Source: Burkholderiales bacterium (GTDB lineage: Bacteria > Pseudomonadota > Gammaproteobacteria > Burkholderiales > Burkholderiaceae_E). From it: a stretch of 64,000 nt of DNA. This document shows positions 17,115 to 27,545 of this stretch, one piece after another. The stretch is taken from positions 62,001 to 126,000 of the forward strand of contig JAPLQE010000016.1 in the NCBI GenBank assembly GCA_026399835.1. Direction: 5' to 3'. The notes under the pieces were generated by a model. The model saw nothing but the letters and a program-made list of their open reading frames with translations. It did not search any database and was not told where the DNA came from. Numbering within the stretch: position 1 is the stretch's first letter; each line of letters begins with the position of its first letter. The position numbers and the translations under genes were made by a program.

Positions 17115-17366
17115 CGTGGACAAAGGACGGGAGCGCCCACTCTACAAGTCGCTGCGTCGCTCTGACCCCCCGCCGGGGGACGGCCGGCGGTTCGCAGGCG
17201 ACGCGTGCCCTGATCGCGTCTGCGCCGGCGCGACACCGGGGGGGGGCGCAGGCGGCGCCTCGCTGCGCGTCCCCCGCTGTGAAGGGGTCGCTGCCCGTCG
17301 CAGGACTGCAGGCCGCCACGCGTACGCCCGGCGCCGCGTGCACGCCCGGCCGCCGAGGGTGGGCGG
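17115..17366. other. Intergenic gap without recognisable gene
   Basis: About 250 nt between two minus-strand genes. It contains a run of eight G residues near 17239 and no hairpin with a T-run. No promoter, RNA or conserved peptide was recognised. Confidence 0.5.
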
Positions 17367-18353
17367 CTACTCGGCCTTGGCGCCCGACGCCTTGACGATC
17401 GGACCCCAGCGCGCGACCTCGGCCCGGTTCATCTCCGCCATCGTGTCCGGTCCGGCGCCGATGATCACGTATCCGAGCTCGGTCATCCGCTTGACGAACT
17501 CCGGCGACTTCGTCCCCTTGATCGCCTCGTCCGCCACGCGCGAGACGATGTCGCGCGGCGTGCCGGCCGGCGCCGCCAGCCCGAACCACACGCCCGACTC
17601 GTAGCCGCCGACGCCGGCCTCGGCGATCGTGGGCAGATCGGGTAGCGTCGGGTCGCGCCGGGCGCCAGTGGTGGCGAGCGCGCGCAGCTTGCCGCTGCGG
17701 ATGTGCGGCAGGGCGGACGGGATGTTGTCGAACATCAGGTTGACCTGTCCGCCGAGCAGGTCGGTGAGCGCCGGCGCGCTGCCCTTGTAGGGGACGTGGA
17801 CCATGTCCACCTTCGCCAGCTGCTTGAACATCTCGCCGGACATGTGGATGCTCGTGCCGCTGCCGCTCGAGGCGAAAGTCAGCTGGCCCGGCTGTGCGCG
17901 CAGCAGCGCGAGCAGTTCGGCGACCGAGTTCGCCTTCACCGACGGGTGCACGACCAGCACGTTCGACAGCGAGACCAGGGCCGACACCGGCACGAGGTCC
18001 TTGTTGGGGTCGAACGGCATCTTCGCGTAGAGCGCCGGATTGATCGCCTGGATGCCGCTCGTGGTCATGAACAGCGTGTAGCCGTCGGGCGCCGAGCGCA
18101 CCGCCTCGATGCCGCCGATGTTGCCGCCGGCGCCGGGCTTGTTCTCGACGTTGACCTGCTGCCCGATCGTCTTGCTCAGCTCCGCGGCGATCGCGCGCGA
18201 GGCGATGTCGACCGCGCCGCCCGGCGGGAACGGGCAGATGAGGCGGATGGGCTTGTTCGGAAAGGCCTGCGCGCGTGCGGCGGGTGCGATCGCGGCAAGG
18301 GCGCCGGCGGCGAGCGCAAGCGTCGCGGTCCTGCGGTTCGGGTTCGTCGGCAT
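17367..18353 (-). CDS. Bug/TctC family tripartite tricarboxylate transporter receptor
   Basis: A 328-residue periplasmic solute-binding protein. A Tat/Sec-like signal ([20 protein letters not shown], cleavage after the AARAQA region) precedes [23 protein letters not shown], the signature Bug opening. Other Bug landmarks are [39 protein letters not shown] and a C-terminal [20 protein letters not shown]. Such receptors bind carboxylates or other small organic molecules; ligand unknown. No TctA/TctB membrane genes are adjacent, which is normal for the many orphan Bug proteins of Burkholderiales. Confidence 0.95.
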   Translation of the reverse strand: MPTNPNRRTATLALAAGALAAIAPAARAQAFPNKPIRLICPFPPGGAVDIASRAIAAELSKTIGQQVNVENKPGAGGNIGGIEAVRSAPDGYTLFMTTSGIQAINPALYAKMPFDPNKDLVPVSALVSLSNVLVVHPSVKANSVAELLALLRAQPGQLTFASSGSGTSIHMSGEMFKQLAKVDMVHVPYKGSAPALTDLLGGQVNLMFDNIPSALPHIRSGKLRALATTGARRDPTLPDLPTIAEAGVGGYESGVWFGLAAPAGTPRDIVSRVADEAIKGTKSPEFVKRMTELGYVIIGAGPDTMAEMNRAEVARWGPIVKASGAKAE

Positions 18354-18511
18354 GGGGTCTCCTCGGTGTCGGGCGGCGCAGCGCGCCGAGCTGCGCGGGA
18401 GTGTAGCCGCGAAGGCGCGAGGACGCCCCGGCGGCTTCCGGAGCGAGGGGGCATGCGAATCCGGTAAGATCGGCGAGCCGTCCGGCCGTCCCGTTGCCGG
18501 TGGAGCCCGCC

Positions 18512-19687
18512 ATGTCCCGTCCCGCCGTCCCGCCCCTGCATTCCGTGCCGCCCGCCCCGACGCCTTCGCCCGGCGCCGCGGTGTCCTCGACCGAAGAGAT
18601 CATCGCCGAACTGCGCGCCGGCCGGATGGTGATCCTCGTCGACGAGGAAGACCGCGAGAACGAGGGCGACCTGGTCATGGCCGCCGACTTCGTCACGCCC
18701 GAGGCCATCAACTTCATGGCCCGCTTCGGCCGCGGCCTGATCTGCCTGACGCTCACCGAGCAGCGCTGCCGTCAGCTGAACCTGCAGCCGATGGTGCAGG
18801 TCAACGGCACGGCGCACGGCACGAACTTCACGGTCTCCATCGAAGCGGCCGAAGGGGTGACCACCGGGATCTCCGCCGCCGACCGCGCCCGCACCGTGCA
18901 GGCCGCCGTGGCCGCCGCCGCGCGGCCCGAGGACCTCGTGCAGCCCGGCCACATCTTTCCCCTGACGGCGCAGCCCGGCGGCGTGCTGATGCGGGCCGGC
19001 CATACCGAGGCCGGTTGCGATCTCGCGCAGCTCGCGGGCCTGACGCCGGCTTCCGTCATCTGCGAGATCCTCAAGGACGACGGCACGATGGCCCGGCTGC
19101 CGGACCTGGTCGAGTTCGGTCGGCAGCACGGCCTGAAGATCGGCACCATCGCCGACCTGATCCAGCATCGCAGCGCCACCGAGAGCCTGGTGCAGCGCCT
19201 CGGCGAGCGCGAGGTCGCGACGCCGTTCGGCGCGTTCCGCATGGTCATGTTCCGCGACACGCCGAGCCGCTCGCCGCACATCGCGATGGTGCGCGGCAGC
19301 TTCGGCCCCGAGGACGAGGTGCTGGTGCGCGTGCACGAGCCGCTGTCGGTGCTCGATCTGCTCGAGGTCGAGCGGGGCGGCCATTCCTGGTCCGTGCACC
19401 GCGCGCTCGAGGCGATCGCCGCGCGCGGCGCGGGCGTGCTCGTGATGCTGAACTGCGCGCAGGACGGTCAGCGCCTGGTGTCGCACTTCGAGGCGCTGAA
19501 TGCGCCGCCGGGCAGCGCCCCGCGGCCGCGGCGCGCCGCCAAGATGGACCTGCGCACCTACGGCGTCGGCGCGCAGATCCTGCGCGAGCTCGGCGTCGGC
19601 AGGATGCGCCTGCTGTCTGCCCCCCGGCGCATGCCGAGCATGGCCGGCTACGACCTGCAGGTCGTCGGTTTCGAATCCCAGCCCTGA
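18512..19687 (+). CDS. ribB: 3,4-dihydroxy-2-butanone-4-phosphate synthase with degenerate GTP cyclohydrolase II domain
   Basis: Makes the four-carbon precursor of riboflavin from ribulose-5-phosphate. The N-terminal synthase (about 25-230) has the acidic loop [16 protein letters not shown] and the His of [10 protein letters not shown]. The C-terminal half (about 235-391) follows the fold of GTP cyclohydrolase II but lacks the zinc-binding cysteine motif (the usual Cys...CDC); the corresponding stretch is [17 protein letters not shown]. Thus the second activity is probably lost, as in other beta-proteobacterial RibB/RibBA-like proteins. The start MSRPAV was chosen at 18512; a TAAGAT -10 box lies at 18465-18470. 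It heads a tight ribB-ribH-nusB-thiL-pgpA-pncC cluster. Confidence 0.93.
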   Translation: MSRPAVPPLHSVPPAPTPSPGAAVSSTEEIIAELRAGRMVILVDEEDRENEGDLVMAADFVTPEAINFMARFGRGLICLTLTEQRCRQLNLQPMVQVNGTAHGTNFTVSIEAAEGVTTGISAADRARTVQAAVAAAARPEDLVQPGHIFPLTAQPGGVLMRAGHTEAGCDLAQLAGLTPASVICEILKDDGTMARLPDLVEFGRQHGLKIGTIADLIQHRSATESLVQRLGEREVATPFGAFRMVMFRDTPSRSPHIAMVRGSFGPEDEVLVRVHEPLSVLDLLEVERGGHSWSVHRALEAIAARGAGVLVMLNCAQDGQRLVSHFEALNAPPGSAPRPRRAAKMDLRTYGVGAQILRELGVGRMRLLSAPRRMPSMAGYDLQVVGFESQP

Positions 19688-19695
19688 GGAACGAC

Positions 19696-20190
19696 GTGGA
19701 CATCGAGGTTTTCAACGCGGATCTGAACGGAGAGGGGCTGCGCGTGGGCATCGTCCAGGCGCGCTTCAACGGCCCGATCGTCGACGCCCTGCGCGAGGCC
19801 TGCGTGCAGGAGCTCGGTCGCCTCGGCGTGGCCGAGGACGACGTGTTCGCCTGCTCGGTGCCTGGCGCACTCGAGATCCCGGTCGTGCTGCGACAGCTCG
19901 CGGAGAGCGAGGAGTTCGACGCGCTGATCGCCCTGGGCGCGGTGGTGCGTGGCGAGACCTATCACTTCGAGGTGGTCTCCGACCGCAGCGCCGAAGGCGT
20001 GATGCAGGTCTCGCTCGACTACGGCACCCCGATCGCCAACGCGATCCTGACGGTCGACAGCGACGAGCAGGCCCACGCGCGGACCAAGGAGAAGGGCACC
20101 GACGCGGCACGCGTCGCGGTCGAGATGGCCAACCTCGCCGCGTCGCTCGCGACGCTCTCCGGCGACGACGACGACGACGAAGAAGAGTGA
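19696..20190 (+). CDS. ribH: 6,7-dimethyl-8-ribityllumazine synthase
   Basis: Condenses the RibB product with the pyrimidine intermediate to give the substrate of riboflavin synthase; forms pentamers or icosahedral capsids. The substrate-binding [31 protein letters not shown] and [11 protein letters not shown] segments are all present. The start is GTG at 19696 with GAGGAA about 6 nt upstream, 8 nt after ribB. The protein is 164 residues, a little longer than the family core because of a C-terminal tail GDDDDDEEE that is unusually acidic. Confidence 0.96.
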   Translation: MDIEVFNADLNGEGLRVGIVQARFNGPIVDALREACVQELGRLGVAEDDVFACSVPGALEIPVVLRQLAESEEFDALIALGAVVRGETYHFEVVSDRSAEGVMQVSLDYGTPIANAILTVDSDEQAHARTKEKGTDAARVAVEMANLAASLATLSGDDDDDEEE

Positions 20191-20200
20191 CCCGGCGACG

Positions 20201-20695
20201 ATGAGCGGCACCGAACGAACCTCCCGGCCACCGCGCCCGCCCGACTCGCCCGACGTGCGCACGCCGCCCAAGAGTGCGCGGCGCCGCTCCCGCGAGCTCG
20301 CGATGCAGGGGCTGTACCAGTGGCTGCTGTCGCGGGAGGACGCGGGCGCCATCGAGGCGCACCTGGCCGCGACCTCGCCGAGCTTCGACAAGGCCGACCT
20401 CGAGCACTTCAAGGAGCTGCTGCACGGCTCGATCCGCGAGATCGACGTGCTGCACGGCCAGATCGAGCCGTATCTCGACCGCCGCATCGCCGATCTCTCG
20501 CCGGTCGAGCACGCGACGCTGCTGATCGGTGCCTTCGAGCTGGTCCGGCACCTCGAGATCCCCTACCGGGTGATCATCAACGAGGCGGTCGAGCTGGCCA
20601 AGACCTTCGGCGGCACCGATGGCTACAAGTACATCAATGGCGTCCTCGACAAGGTCGCCATCGGGGCCCGTCCGACCGAGGTCAGGCCGCGTTGA
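20201..20695 (+). CDS. nusB: Transcription antitermination protein NusB
   Basis: Binds boxA RNA with S10 (NusE) to prevent Rho termination in rRNA operons. After a low-complexity Pro/Arg-rich N-terminus (about 1-24), the helical NusB fold begins at [20 protein letters not shown]. Conserved motifs include the C-terminal [20 protein letters not shown] and [12 protein letters not shown]. At 164 residues it is slightly longer than the E. coli protein owing to that extension. Its position directly behind ribH matches the common ribH-nusB pairing. Confidence 0.96.
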   Translation: MSGTERTSRPPRPPDSPDVRTPPKSARRRSRELAMQGLYQWLLSREDAGAIEAHLAATSPSFDKADLEHFKELLHGSIREIDVLHGQIEPYLDRRIADLSPVEHATLLIGAFELVRHLEIPYRVIINEAVELAKTFGGTDGYKYINGVLDKVAIGARPTEVRPR

Positions 20696-20746
20696 GCCCG
20701 GTGCGCGAGCGCGGCCGCCCGCGCACCGCCTGAGGCCGCCTCGCCG

Positions 20747-21739
20747 ATGGCCGGGTCCGGCGAGTTCGAGCTGATCCGCCGCTTCTTCGAGCGCCCCGAG
20801 GCGCCGGGTCGTGCGCTGCTCGGCATCGGCGACGACTGCGCGCTGATCGCGCCGGGCGACGAGGGTGTGCTCGCGGTCTCCACCGACATGCTCGTCGCCG
20901 GACGCCACTTCTTCGACGACGTCGAGCCCGAGGCGCTCGGGCACAAGGCGCTCGCGGTCAACCTCTCCGACCTGGCCGCGATGGGTGCGCGCCCGATCGG
21001 TTTCACGCTGGCGCTCGCGCTGCCGCAGGCCGACGAGGCCTGGCTCGGCGCCTTCGCGCGCGGCCTCTTCGCACTGGCCGATGCACACGGCTGCGAGCTG
21101 GTCGGGGGGGACACCACGCGCGGCCCGCTGAACCTGTGCATCACCGTGTTCGGCAGCGTGCCACCCGCGCAGGCACTGCGCCGCGACCGCGCCCGCGTCG
21201 GCGACGACCTCTGGGTGTCGGGCACGCTCGGTGCGGCCGCCTGGGCGCTCGCCTGCCGGCTGCAGGCCGGGGTGTGGCCGGACACCGGCGACGCGGCGCT
21301 GGCCCGGGCGCGCGGGCGGCTCGAGCGGCCGGAACCCCGGGTCGCGCTTGGCCTGGCGCTGCGCGGGCTCGCGCATGCCGCGATCGATCTGTCAGACGGG
21401 CTGGCTGGCGACATCGGCCACGTGCTCGAGCGCTCGTCGGCCGAGGCGGGCGTCACGCTCGGCGCCGACCTCGAGGCCGCCGCGCTGCCGGTCGACCCCG
21501 CGCTCGACGGGCTGCCCGAGTCGCGGCGCCTCGAGCTCGCGCTGGCGGGCGGCGACGACTACGAGCTGCTGTTCACGGCGGCTGCGCCGGCACGCGGCGA
21601 GATCCTCGCCGCGGGGGCGCGCATCGGGCTTACACTCTCGCGGATCGGCCGGATCGAGGCCGCCGCGGGCCTGCACCTGCGCGACCCGCACGGCCGCCCC
21701 ATCGCCTTCCATGCCCGATCCTTCGACCACTTCCGCTGA
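20747..21739 (+). CDS. thiL: Thiamine-monophosphate kinase
   Basis: Phosphorylates thiamine monophosphate to the active diphosphate cofactor. The 330-residue product of the PurM/ThiL fold shows GIGDDCALI near the N-terminus, STDMLVAGRHFF, KALAVNLSDLAAMGA, LVGGDTTRG and IDLSDGLAGDIGHVL, the Mg-ATP-binding aspartates being intact. GGDDYELLF closes the C-terminal domain. The pgpA start overlaps its 3' end by 29 nt, so the two are translationally linked. ThiE is encoded about 24 kb downstream. Confidence 0.96.
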   Translation: MAGSGEFELIRRFFERPEAPGRALLGIGDDCALIAPGDEGVLAVSTDMLVAGRHFFDDVEPEALGHKALAVNLSDLAAMGARPIGFTLALALPQADEAWLGAFARGLFALADAHGCELVGGDTTRGPLNLCITVFGSVPPAQALRRDRARVGDDLWVSGTLGAAAWALACRLQAGVWPDTGDAALARARGRLERPEPRVALGLALRGLAHAAIDLSDGLAGDIGHVLERSSAEAGVTLGADLEAAALPVDPALDGLPESRRLELALAGGDDYELLFTAAAPARGEILAAGARIGLTLSRIGRIEAAAGLHLRDPHGRPIAFHARSFDHFR

Positions 21740-22274
21740 TCCGCCGGGCGGCCCGGAGCGCCTGCGCGCCGAGCCCGTGCCCGAGCGCGTCTGGGCCCGG
21801 CCAAGCTTCGCGTTCATGAAGCCGCGGCTCTCGCGATGGATCGCGCTCGGGTTCGGCAGCGGCCTGTCGCCGGTGGCCCCGGGCACGGTCGGCACGCTGT
21901 GGGCGTGGGCGGCGTTCGCCGCGCTCGACCCGTTCCTCTGGGATGCCGCGTGGTGGGCGGTGATCGCCGCCTCGTTCGCGATCGGCTGCTGGGCGTGCGA
22001 GCGCACCGGGCGGGACCTCGGCGTCTCGGATCATGGCGGCATGGTGTGGGACGAGGTGGTCGCGTTCTGGGCGGTGCTGCTGGTCGTGCCGCCCGGCTTC
22101 ACCTCGCAGCTGGCCGCCTTCTTCGTCTTCCGGATCTTCGACGTGGTCAAGCCGCCGCCGATCCGCCAGGTCGACCGCAAGGTCAAGGGCGGCTTCGGTG
22201 TCATGCTCGACGACGCGATCGCGGCGTTCTACACGGTCCTGGTCTTCGCGGTCTGGAAGGCGGTGTTCCGGTGA
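21711..22274 (+). CDS. pgpA: Phosphatidylglycerophosphatase A
   Basis: Inner-membrane enzyme that removes the phosphate from phosphatidylglycerophosphate to give phosphatidylglycerol. The 187-residue product includes the family's FGSGLSPVAPGTVGTLWAW, the acidic VWDEVVAFW and FRIFDVVKPPPIRQVD followed by GFGVMLDDAIAAFY, which together carry the metal and phosphate ligands. Several hydrophobic helices are visible. The ATG at 21711 inside thiL was chosen because the segment before the internal Met (RPSFAF) is part of the conserved N-terminus. It overlaps pncC by GTGA. Confidence 0.93.
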   Translation: MPDPSTTSADPPGGPERLRAEPVPERVWARPSFAFMKPRLSRWIALGFGSGLSPVAPGTVGTLWAWAAFAALDPFLWDAAWWAVIAASFAIGCWACERTGRDLGVSDHGGMVWDEVVAFWAVLLVVPPGFTSQLAAFFVFRIFDVVKPPPIRQVDRKVKGGFGVMLDDAIAAFYTVLVFAVWKAVFR

Positions 22275-22843
22275 GCGCGCTTCACGACGCGCCGGGGCAG
22301 GGGCCCGACGAGGATGCGGTCATCGCGGCCGGCGCCGCGCTGGGCCTGCGGCTGCAGGCGCTGGGGCTGATGGCCGTCACCGCCGAGTCCTGCACCGGCG
22401 GGCTCGTCGCGCGCGCCCTGACCGAGACCGCGGGCTCCTCGGCCTGGTTCGAGCGCGGGTTCGTGACCTACTCGAACGAGGCCAAGGCCGAATCGCTCGG
22501 CGTGGCGGACGCGACGCTGCGCGCACACGGCGCGGTCAGCGAGCCGGTCGCCCGCGAGATGGCGCTCGGTGCGCTCGCGCACTCGCGGGCCGCGCTCGCG
22601 CTCGCGGTCACCGGCATCGCCGGCCCCACCGGGGCCGTGCCGGGCAAGCCGGTCGGTACGGTCTGCTTCGGCTGGGCGCTGCATGCGCCGGGCCTGGCCG
22701 ACGGCGCGCCGCTCGTGTTCGCCGCGACGCTGCGGCTGCCGGGTGACAGGGCCGAGGTCCGGCGCCGTGCCGCGCTGCATGCGCTGTCACAGGCGCTCGG
22801 GCGGCTCGACGCCGAGCTCGCGGACCGTCCGCCCGCGGGCTGA
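22271..22843 (+). CDS. pncC: Nicotinamide-nucleotide amidohydrolase (CinA C-terminal domain)
   Basis: Hydrolyses NMN to nicotinate mononucleotide in pyridine-nucleotide salvage, removing the by-product of NAD-dependent DNA ligase. The 190-residue product is the stand-alone CinA C-terminal domain: the nucleophile loop TAESCTGGLVA, the SAWFERGFVTYSNEAK segment, SEPVAREMA and VTGIAGPTGAVPGKPVGTV. The start is GTG overlapping the pgpA stop (GTGA). It is the last gene of the rib-nusB cluster, directly upstream of recA. Confidence 0.94.
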   Translation: MSALHDAPGQGPDEDAVIAAGAALGLRLQALGLMAVTAESCTGGLVARALTETAGSSAWFERGFVTYSNEAKAESLGVADATLRAHGAVSEPVAREMALGALAHSRAALALAVTGIAGPTGAVPGKPVGTVCFGWALHAPGLADGAPLVFAATLRLPGDRAEVRRRAALHALSQALGRLDAELADRPPAG

Positions 22844-22892
22844 CCCGGACACGGCCCGTGCCGGTCGCGGCCCTTCGGTGTAGATCGAAAGG

Positions 22893-22925
22893 CTGATTGT
22901 TTGTACAGTGGTTCCGTGCGATACT
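22893..22925 (+). promoter_or_regulatory. recA promoter with LexA (SOS) box
   Basis: CTGATTGTTTGTACAG (22893-22908) matches the LexA pattern CTG-N10-CAG. The -35 hexamer TTGTTT (22897-22902) lies inside it, with GATACT (22920-22925) 17 bp further on. LexA bound here would block RNA polymerase directly. Confidence 0.85.
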
Positions 22926-22993
22926 CTTTCGCATCAACAACCCGTCGGCCTCGTGCTGCTCCGGCCCGCCGACACCCGCCACAGGATCCGTCA

Positions 22994-24046
22994 ATGGACG
23001 ACAAGTCGAAAGCCGAGAAGGCCAAGGCGCTGGCCGCTGCGCTGGCCCAGATCGAGAAGCAGTTCGGCAAGGGCTCGGTGATGAGGTTGTCCGACGCCGA
23101 GGTGGCCGAGGACATCCAGGTCGTGTCCACCGGCTCGCTCGGGCTGGACATCGCGCTCGGCGTCGGCGGCCTGCCCCGCGGTCGGGTGGTCGAGATCTAC
23201 GGCCCGGAATCGTCCGGCAAGACCACCCTGACGCTGCAGGTCATCGCCGAGATGCAGAAGGTCGGCGGCACCTGCGCGTTCATCGATGCCGAGCACGCGC
23301 TCGACGTCCAGTACGCGCAGAAGCTCGGCGTCCACCTCGACGAACTGCTGATCTCGCAGCCGGACACCGGCGAGCAGGCCCTCGAGATCGCCGATGCGCT
23401 GGTGCGCTCGGGCTCGGTCGACATGATCGTCATCGACTCGGTCGCGGCGCTCACGCCGAAGGCCGAGATCGAGGGCGAGATGGGCGATTCGCTGCCCGGA
23501 CTGCAGGCGCGCCTGATGTCGCAGGCGCTGCGCAAGCTGACCGCCACCATCAAGCGGACCAACTGCCTGGTGATCTTCATCAACCAGATCCGGATGAAGA
23601 TCGGCGTGATGTTCGGCAATCCCGAGACCACTACCGGCGGCAACGCGCTCAAGTTCTATGCATCGGTGCGCCTGGACATCCGTCGCACCGGCTCGATCAA
23701 GAAGGGCGAGGAAGTCGTCGGCAACGAGACCAAGGTCAAGGTCGTCAAGAACAAGGTGGCGCCCCCGTTCCGCGCCGCCGAGTTCGACATCTTCTACGGC
23801 GAGGGCATCTCGCGCGAAGGCGAGATCATCGACCTCGGCGCCACGGCCAATGTCGTCGAGAAGAGCGGCGCCTGGTACAGCTACAACGGCGAGCGCATCG
23901 GTCAGGGCAAGGACAACGTCCGCGAGTACCTGCGCGAGCATCCCGAGACGGCGCTCGAGATCGAGAACAAGGTCCGCGAGCACTTCGGCGTCAAGCCGCG
24001 CGGGCTCAAGCTGATCGAAGGCGGCAAGGGCGCGGCAGCGGCCTGA
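22994..24046 (+). CDS. recA: Recombinase RecA
   Basis: ATP-dependent strand-exchange protein that also triggers LexA self-cleavage. The Walker A motif is GPESSGKT (about residues 70-77), with the Walker B region [20 protein letters not shown], the L1-L2 loop region from MSQALRKLT to [17 protein letters not shown], and a C-terminal lobe ending GGKGAAAA. The 350-residue length is standard. The ATG at 22994 ([13 protein letters not shown]) is chosen over an in-frame upstream start that would fall inside the promoter region. RecX follows, as usual. Confidence 0.98.
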   Translation: MDDKSKAEKAKALAAALAQIEKQFGKGSVMRLSDAEVAEDIQVVSTGSLGLDIALGVGGLPRGRVVEIYGPESSGKTTLTLQVIAEMQKVGGTCAFIDAEHALDVQYAQKLGVHLDELLISQPDTGEQALEIADALVRSGSVDMIVIDSVAALTPKAEIEGEMGDSLPGLQARLMSQALRKLTATIKRTNCLVIFINQIRMKIGVMFGNPETTTGGNALKFYASVRLDIRRTGSIKKGEEVVGNETKVKVVKNKVAPPFRAAEFDIFYGEGISREGEIIDLGATANVVEKSGAWYSYNGERIGQGKDNVREYLREHPETALEIENKVREHFGVKPRGLKLIEGGKGAAAA

Positions 24047-24078
24047 GGCCGTTGCGGTCGTTGCGGCCGGGGTCGGAC

Positions 24079-24702
24079 ATGGGCTGGGGGTTCCGTGCCC
24101 GACGGCCGGCGGGGCGTCGCCCGCTCGCCGCACGAGGCGTCGAGCCAGCGGGTGAGGCTGGGGAGGGCAGCGAAGATGGCGGGGGCGACTCGCCGCCGAC
24201 CTCGCCCCGCAAGCCCGTACGCCCTGGCCTGTCGCTCAAGGGCCGTGCGCTCAAGCTGCTCTCGCAGCGCGAGCACAGTCGGCTGGAGCTCGGGCGCAAG
24301 CTGACGCCCCATGCCGAGTCGGCGGACCAGGTCGAGCCTCTGCTCGACGCCCTGGAGCGCGACGGCTTCCTGTCGTCGGAGCGGTTCGCGCAGAGCCTGG
24401 CGCACCGGCGTGCACCGCGCTTCGGCCTGCGGCGCATCGAGCAGGAGCTCGGCGCCCACCGCCTCGACCCGGCGGTGGCCGGGCCGGTGCTTCAGGGCCT
24501 GCGCGACACCGAACGCGAGCGGGCGCTCGTGGCCTGGCGCAAGCGCTTCGGCGAATCCGCAGCCGACCCCGCCGAGCGTGCCAGGCAGCACCGGTTCCTC
24601 GCCCAGCGGGGGTTCACCGGCGATGCGATCCATTGGGTGCTGCGCCATGGCGCCGCGCCGCAGGACGATGCGCCGCCAGACGATCCGGACGAATCGCTGT
24701 AA
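24079..24702 (+). CDS. recX: Regulatory protein RecX
   Basis: Binds and restrains RecA filaments. The three-helix repeats typical of RecX are visible: [21 protein letters not shown] (core shown only in part), [25 protein letters not shown] and [21 protein letters not shown]. The product of 207 residues includes an unconserved N-terminal extension of about 50 residues, so a later start is possible; the ATG at 24079 is the first good one after recA. It lies 32 nt behind recA and has no promoter of its own, so it should be SOS-induced with it. Confidence 0.87.
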   Translation: MGWGFRARRPAGRRPLAARGVEPAGEAGEGSEDGGGDSPPTSPRKPVRPGLSLKGRALKLLSQREHSRLELGRKLTPHAESADQVEPLLDALERDGFLSSERFAQSLAHRRAPRFGLRRIEQELGAHRLDPAVAGPVLQGLRDTERERALVAWRKRFGESAADPAERARQHRFLAQRGFTGDAIHWVLRHGAAPQDDAPPDDPDESL

Positions 24703-24771
24703 TGGGTCGCACCCGCCCTCGCTCCTCGCAGCGGGCCTGAACAGGGCGTCCTGACCCCGATGCCAGTGTGG

Positions 24772-24777
24772 TAAAAT
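24772..24777 (+). promoter_or_regulatory. Extended -10 promoter of the DUF2889-sucCD unit
   Basis: TGGTAAAAT contains a TGn extension in front of a TAAAAT -10 box at 24772-24777. The leader would be about 30 nt. No strong -35 is seen, as expected for an extended -10 promoter. Confidence 0.5.
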
Positions 24778-24814
24778 CCGAGGCTTTGCTTCGCCCGGAT
24801 CTGCCCTCCGTCAC

Positions 24815-25366
24815 ATGGCTTTGTCGCCGCCCTCAGTCGCGCGTCAGCCGCTCCACCGCCGCGCCGTCCAGGTCGAGGCGTTCCAGCGGGAGGATGGCCT
24901 GTTCGAGCTCGAAGCACGTCTCACGGACACCAAGTCCCATCCGGTCGAACTGCTCGGCGGGATGCTTCCCGCGGGCGACCCGGTGCACGACATGATGCTT
25001 CGCGTGACGCTCGATGACACCTTCACGGTCGTGGCCGCCGAATCGGCGTCGATGCGCGTGCCGGTGCCCGGCACCTGCGACGCGATCGCCGACCGGTATC
25101 AGCGGCTCGTCGGACTGAACCTGCTGCGCGGGTTCCGGCGGGCGGTCCACGAGCGTCTGGGGCGTGTCCAGGGCTGCACGCACCTCACCGAACTCACCGC
25201 GGTCCTCCCGACCGCGGCGCTGCAGGCCTTCGCGCACCTCGCGCGCAAGGCCGACGAGATCGATTCCTCCGAGCCGCCGTTCTTCATCGGCCACTGCCAT
25301 GCGTACGATCGCAGCGGCGACGTGGTCCGGCGGCATTATCCCCAGTGGTTCGTCCAAGCCGATTGA
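24815..25366 (+). CDS. DUF2889 family protein
   Basis: A 183-residue protein of a conserved, functionally uncharacterised family found mostly in Proteobacteria. Recognisable features are the N-terminal VEAFQREDGLFELEARLTDTK, DPVHDMMLRVTLDD, the CDAIADRYQRLVGLNLLRGFRR helix and a C-terminal CHAYDRSGDVVRRHYPQW. Strings are quoted only as cores. It starts behind an extended -10 promoter and ends 15 nt before sucC, so it probably shares the sucCD transcript. No catalytic motif is evident and no function is assigned. Confidence 0.85.
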   Translation: MALSPPSVARQPLHRRAVQVEAFQREDGLFELEARLTDTKSHPVELLGGMLPAGDPVHDMMLRVTLDDTFTVVAAESASMRVPVPGTCDAIADRYQRLVGLNLLRGFRRAVHERLGRVQGCTHLTELTAVLPTAALQAFAHLARKADEIDSSEPPFFIGHCHAYDRSGDVVRRHYPQWFVQAD

Positions 25367-25381
25367 ACGGGAAAGACCGCG

Positions 25382-26548
<1,167 letters not shown>

Positions 26549-26573
26549 CCCCCCCCATTCGGAGCGAATCGAC

Positions 26574-27455
26574 ATGTCGATCCTGGTCAACAAGCACACC
26601 AAGGTCATCACGCAGGGCATCACCGGCAAGACCGGTCAGTTCCACACGCGGATGTGCCGTGACTACGCCAACGGCAAGCAGTGCTTCGTCGCCGGCGTGA
26701 ACCCGAAGAAGGCCGGCGAGGACTTCGAAGGCATCCCGATCTTCGCGTCGGTCAAGGACGCCAAGCAGCAGACCGGCGCCAACGCATCGGTGATCTACGT
26801 GCCGCCCCCCGGCGCCGCCGCGGCGATCTGGGAAGCGGTCGAGGCCGACCTCGACCTCGTCGTCTGCATCACCGAGGGCATCCCGGTGCGCGACATGATC
26901 GAGGTGCGCGACCGTATGCGCCGCGAGAACCGCAAGACGATCCTGCTCGGGCCGAACTGCCCGGGCGTGATCACGCCGGACGAGATCAAGATCGGCATCA
27001 TGCCGGGCCACATCCACAAGAAGGGCCGCATCGGCGTGGTCTCGCGCTCGGGCACGCTGACCTACGAAGCGGTCGGCCAGCTGACCGAGCTCGGCCTCGG
27101 CCAGTCGTCGGCGGTGGGCATCGGCGGCGATCCGGTGAACGGCCTGAAGCACATCGACGTGATGCGCATGTTCAACGACGATCCGGAGACGGACGCCGTG
27201 GTCATGATCGGCGAGATCGGCGGCTCCGACGAGGAGACGGCCGCGCTCTGGATCAAGGACAACATGAAGAAGCCGGTGGTCGGCTTCATCGCGGGTGTCA
27301 CCGCGCCCCCGGGCAAGCGGATGGGCCACGCCGGCGCGATCATCTCGGGCGGCAAGGGCACGGCGCAGGAGAAGCTCGAAGTGATGGCGGCCTGCGGCAT
27401 CACGGTCACGAAAAACCCGTCGGAAATGGGGCGGCTTCTGAAGGCCGCCATCTAG
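26574..27455 (+). CDS. sucD: Succinyl-CoA synthetase alpha subunit
   Basis: Binds CoA and carries the phosphohistidine intermediate. The CoA-binding Rossmann domain is N-terminal ([33 protein letters not shown]). The active-site His252 lies in [18 protein letters not shown], and [10 protein letters not shown] is the second conserved block. At 293 residues it is full length. It ends in a double hairpin before the terC-like gene. Confidence 0.98.
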   Translation: MSILVNKHTKVITQGITGKTGQFHTRMCRDYANGKQCFVAGVNPKKAGEDFEGIPIFASVKDAKQQTGANASVIYVPPPGAAAAIWEAVEADLDLVVCITEGIPVRDMIEVRDRMRRENRKTILLGPNCPGVITPDEIKIGIMPGHIHKKGRIGVVSRSGTLTYEAVGQLTELGLGQSSAVGIGGDPVNGLKHIDVMRMFNDDPETDAVVMIGEIGGSDEETAALWIKDNMKKPVVGFIAGVTAPPGKRMGHAGAIISGGKGTAQEKLEVMAACGITVTKNPSEMGRLLKAAI

Positions 27456-27462
27456 TAGCGGT

Positions 27463-27522
27463 ACCCGGGTCGGCCAGCTGACCCGGGCTGACGGCGCGAC
27501 CGCATTCACGCGGTGCGCCGTC
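27463..27522 (+). terminator. Two tandem hairpins between sucD and the terC-like gene
   Basis: ACCCGGGTC (27463-27471) pairs with GACCCGGGC (27480-27488) apart from one end position. Directly after it, GACGGCGC-GA-CCGC (27490-27503) pairs with GCGG-T-GCGCCGTC (27510-27522). Neither has a T-run. They may terminate or attenuate sucCD transcription before the next gene, or stabilise the sucCD mRNA. No yybP-ykoY riboswitch motif was seen. Confidence 0.5.
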
Positions 27523-27545
27523 GTCTCCTCGGAAAGAGCTCGAAC

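Noticed and set aside
18354-18511. Possible FMN riboswitch before ribB, and likewise before ribD
   Set aside because: None of the conserved FMN-aptamer core sequences is present; the ribD gap is also too short.
16306-18756. 816-codon minus-strand frame across the GGDEF-EAL and Bug genes
   Set aside because: Arg/Pro-rich shadow translation overlapping two clear genes in other frames.
27456-27545. yybP-ykoY manganese riboswitch before the TerC-type gene
   Set aside because: The conserved loop sequences are missing; the element is two plain hairpins.
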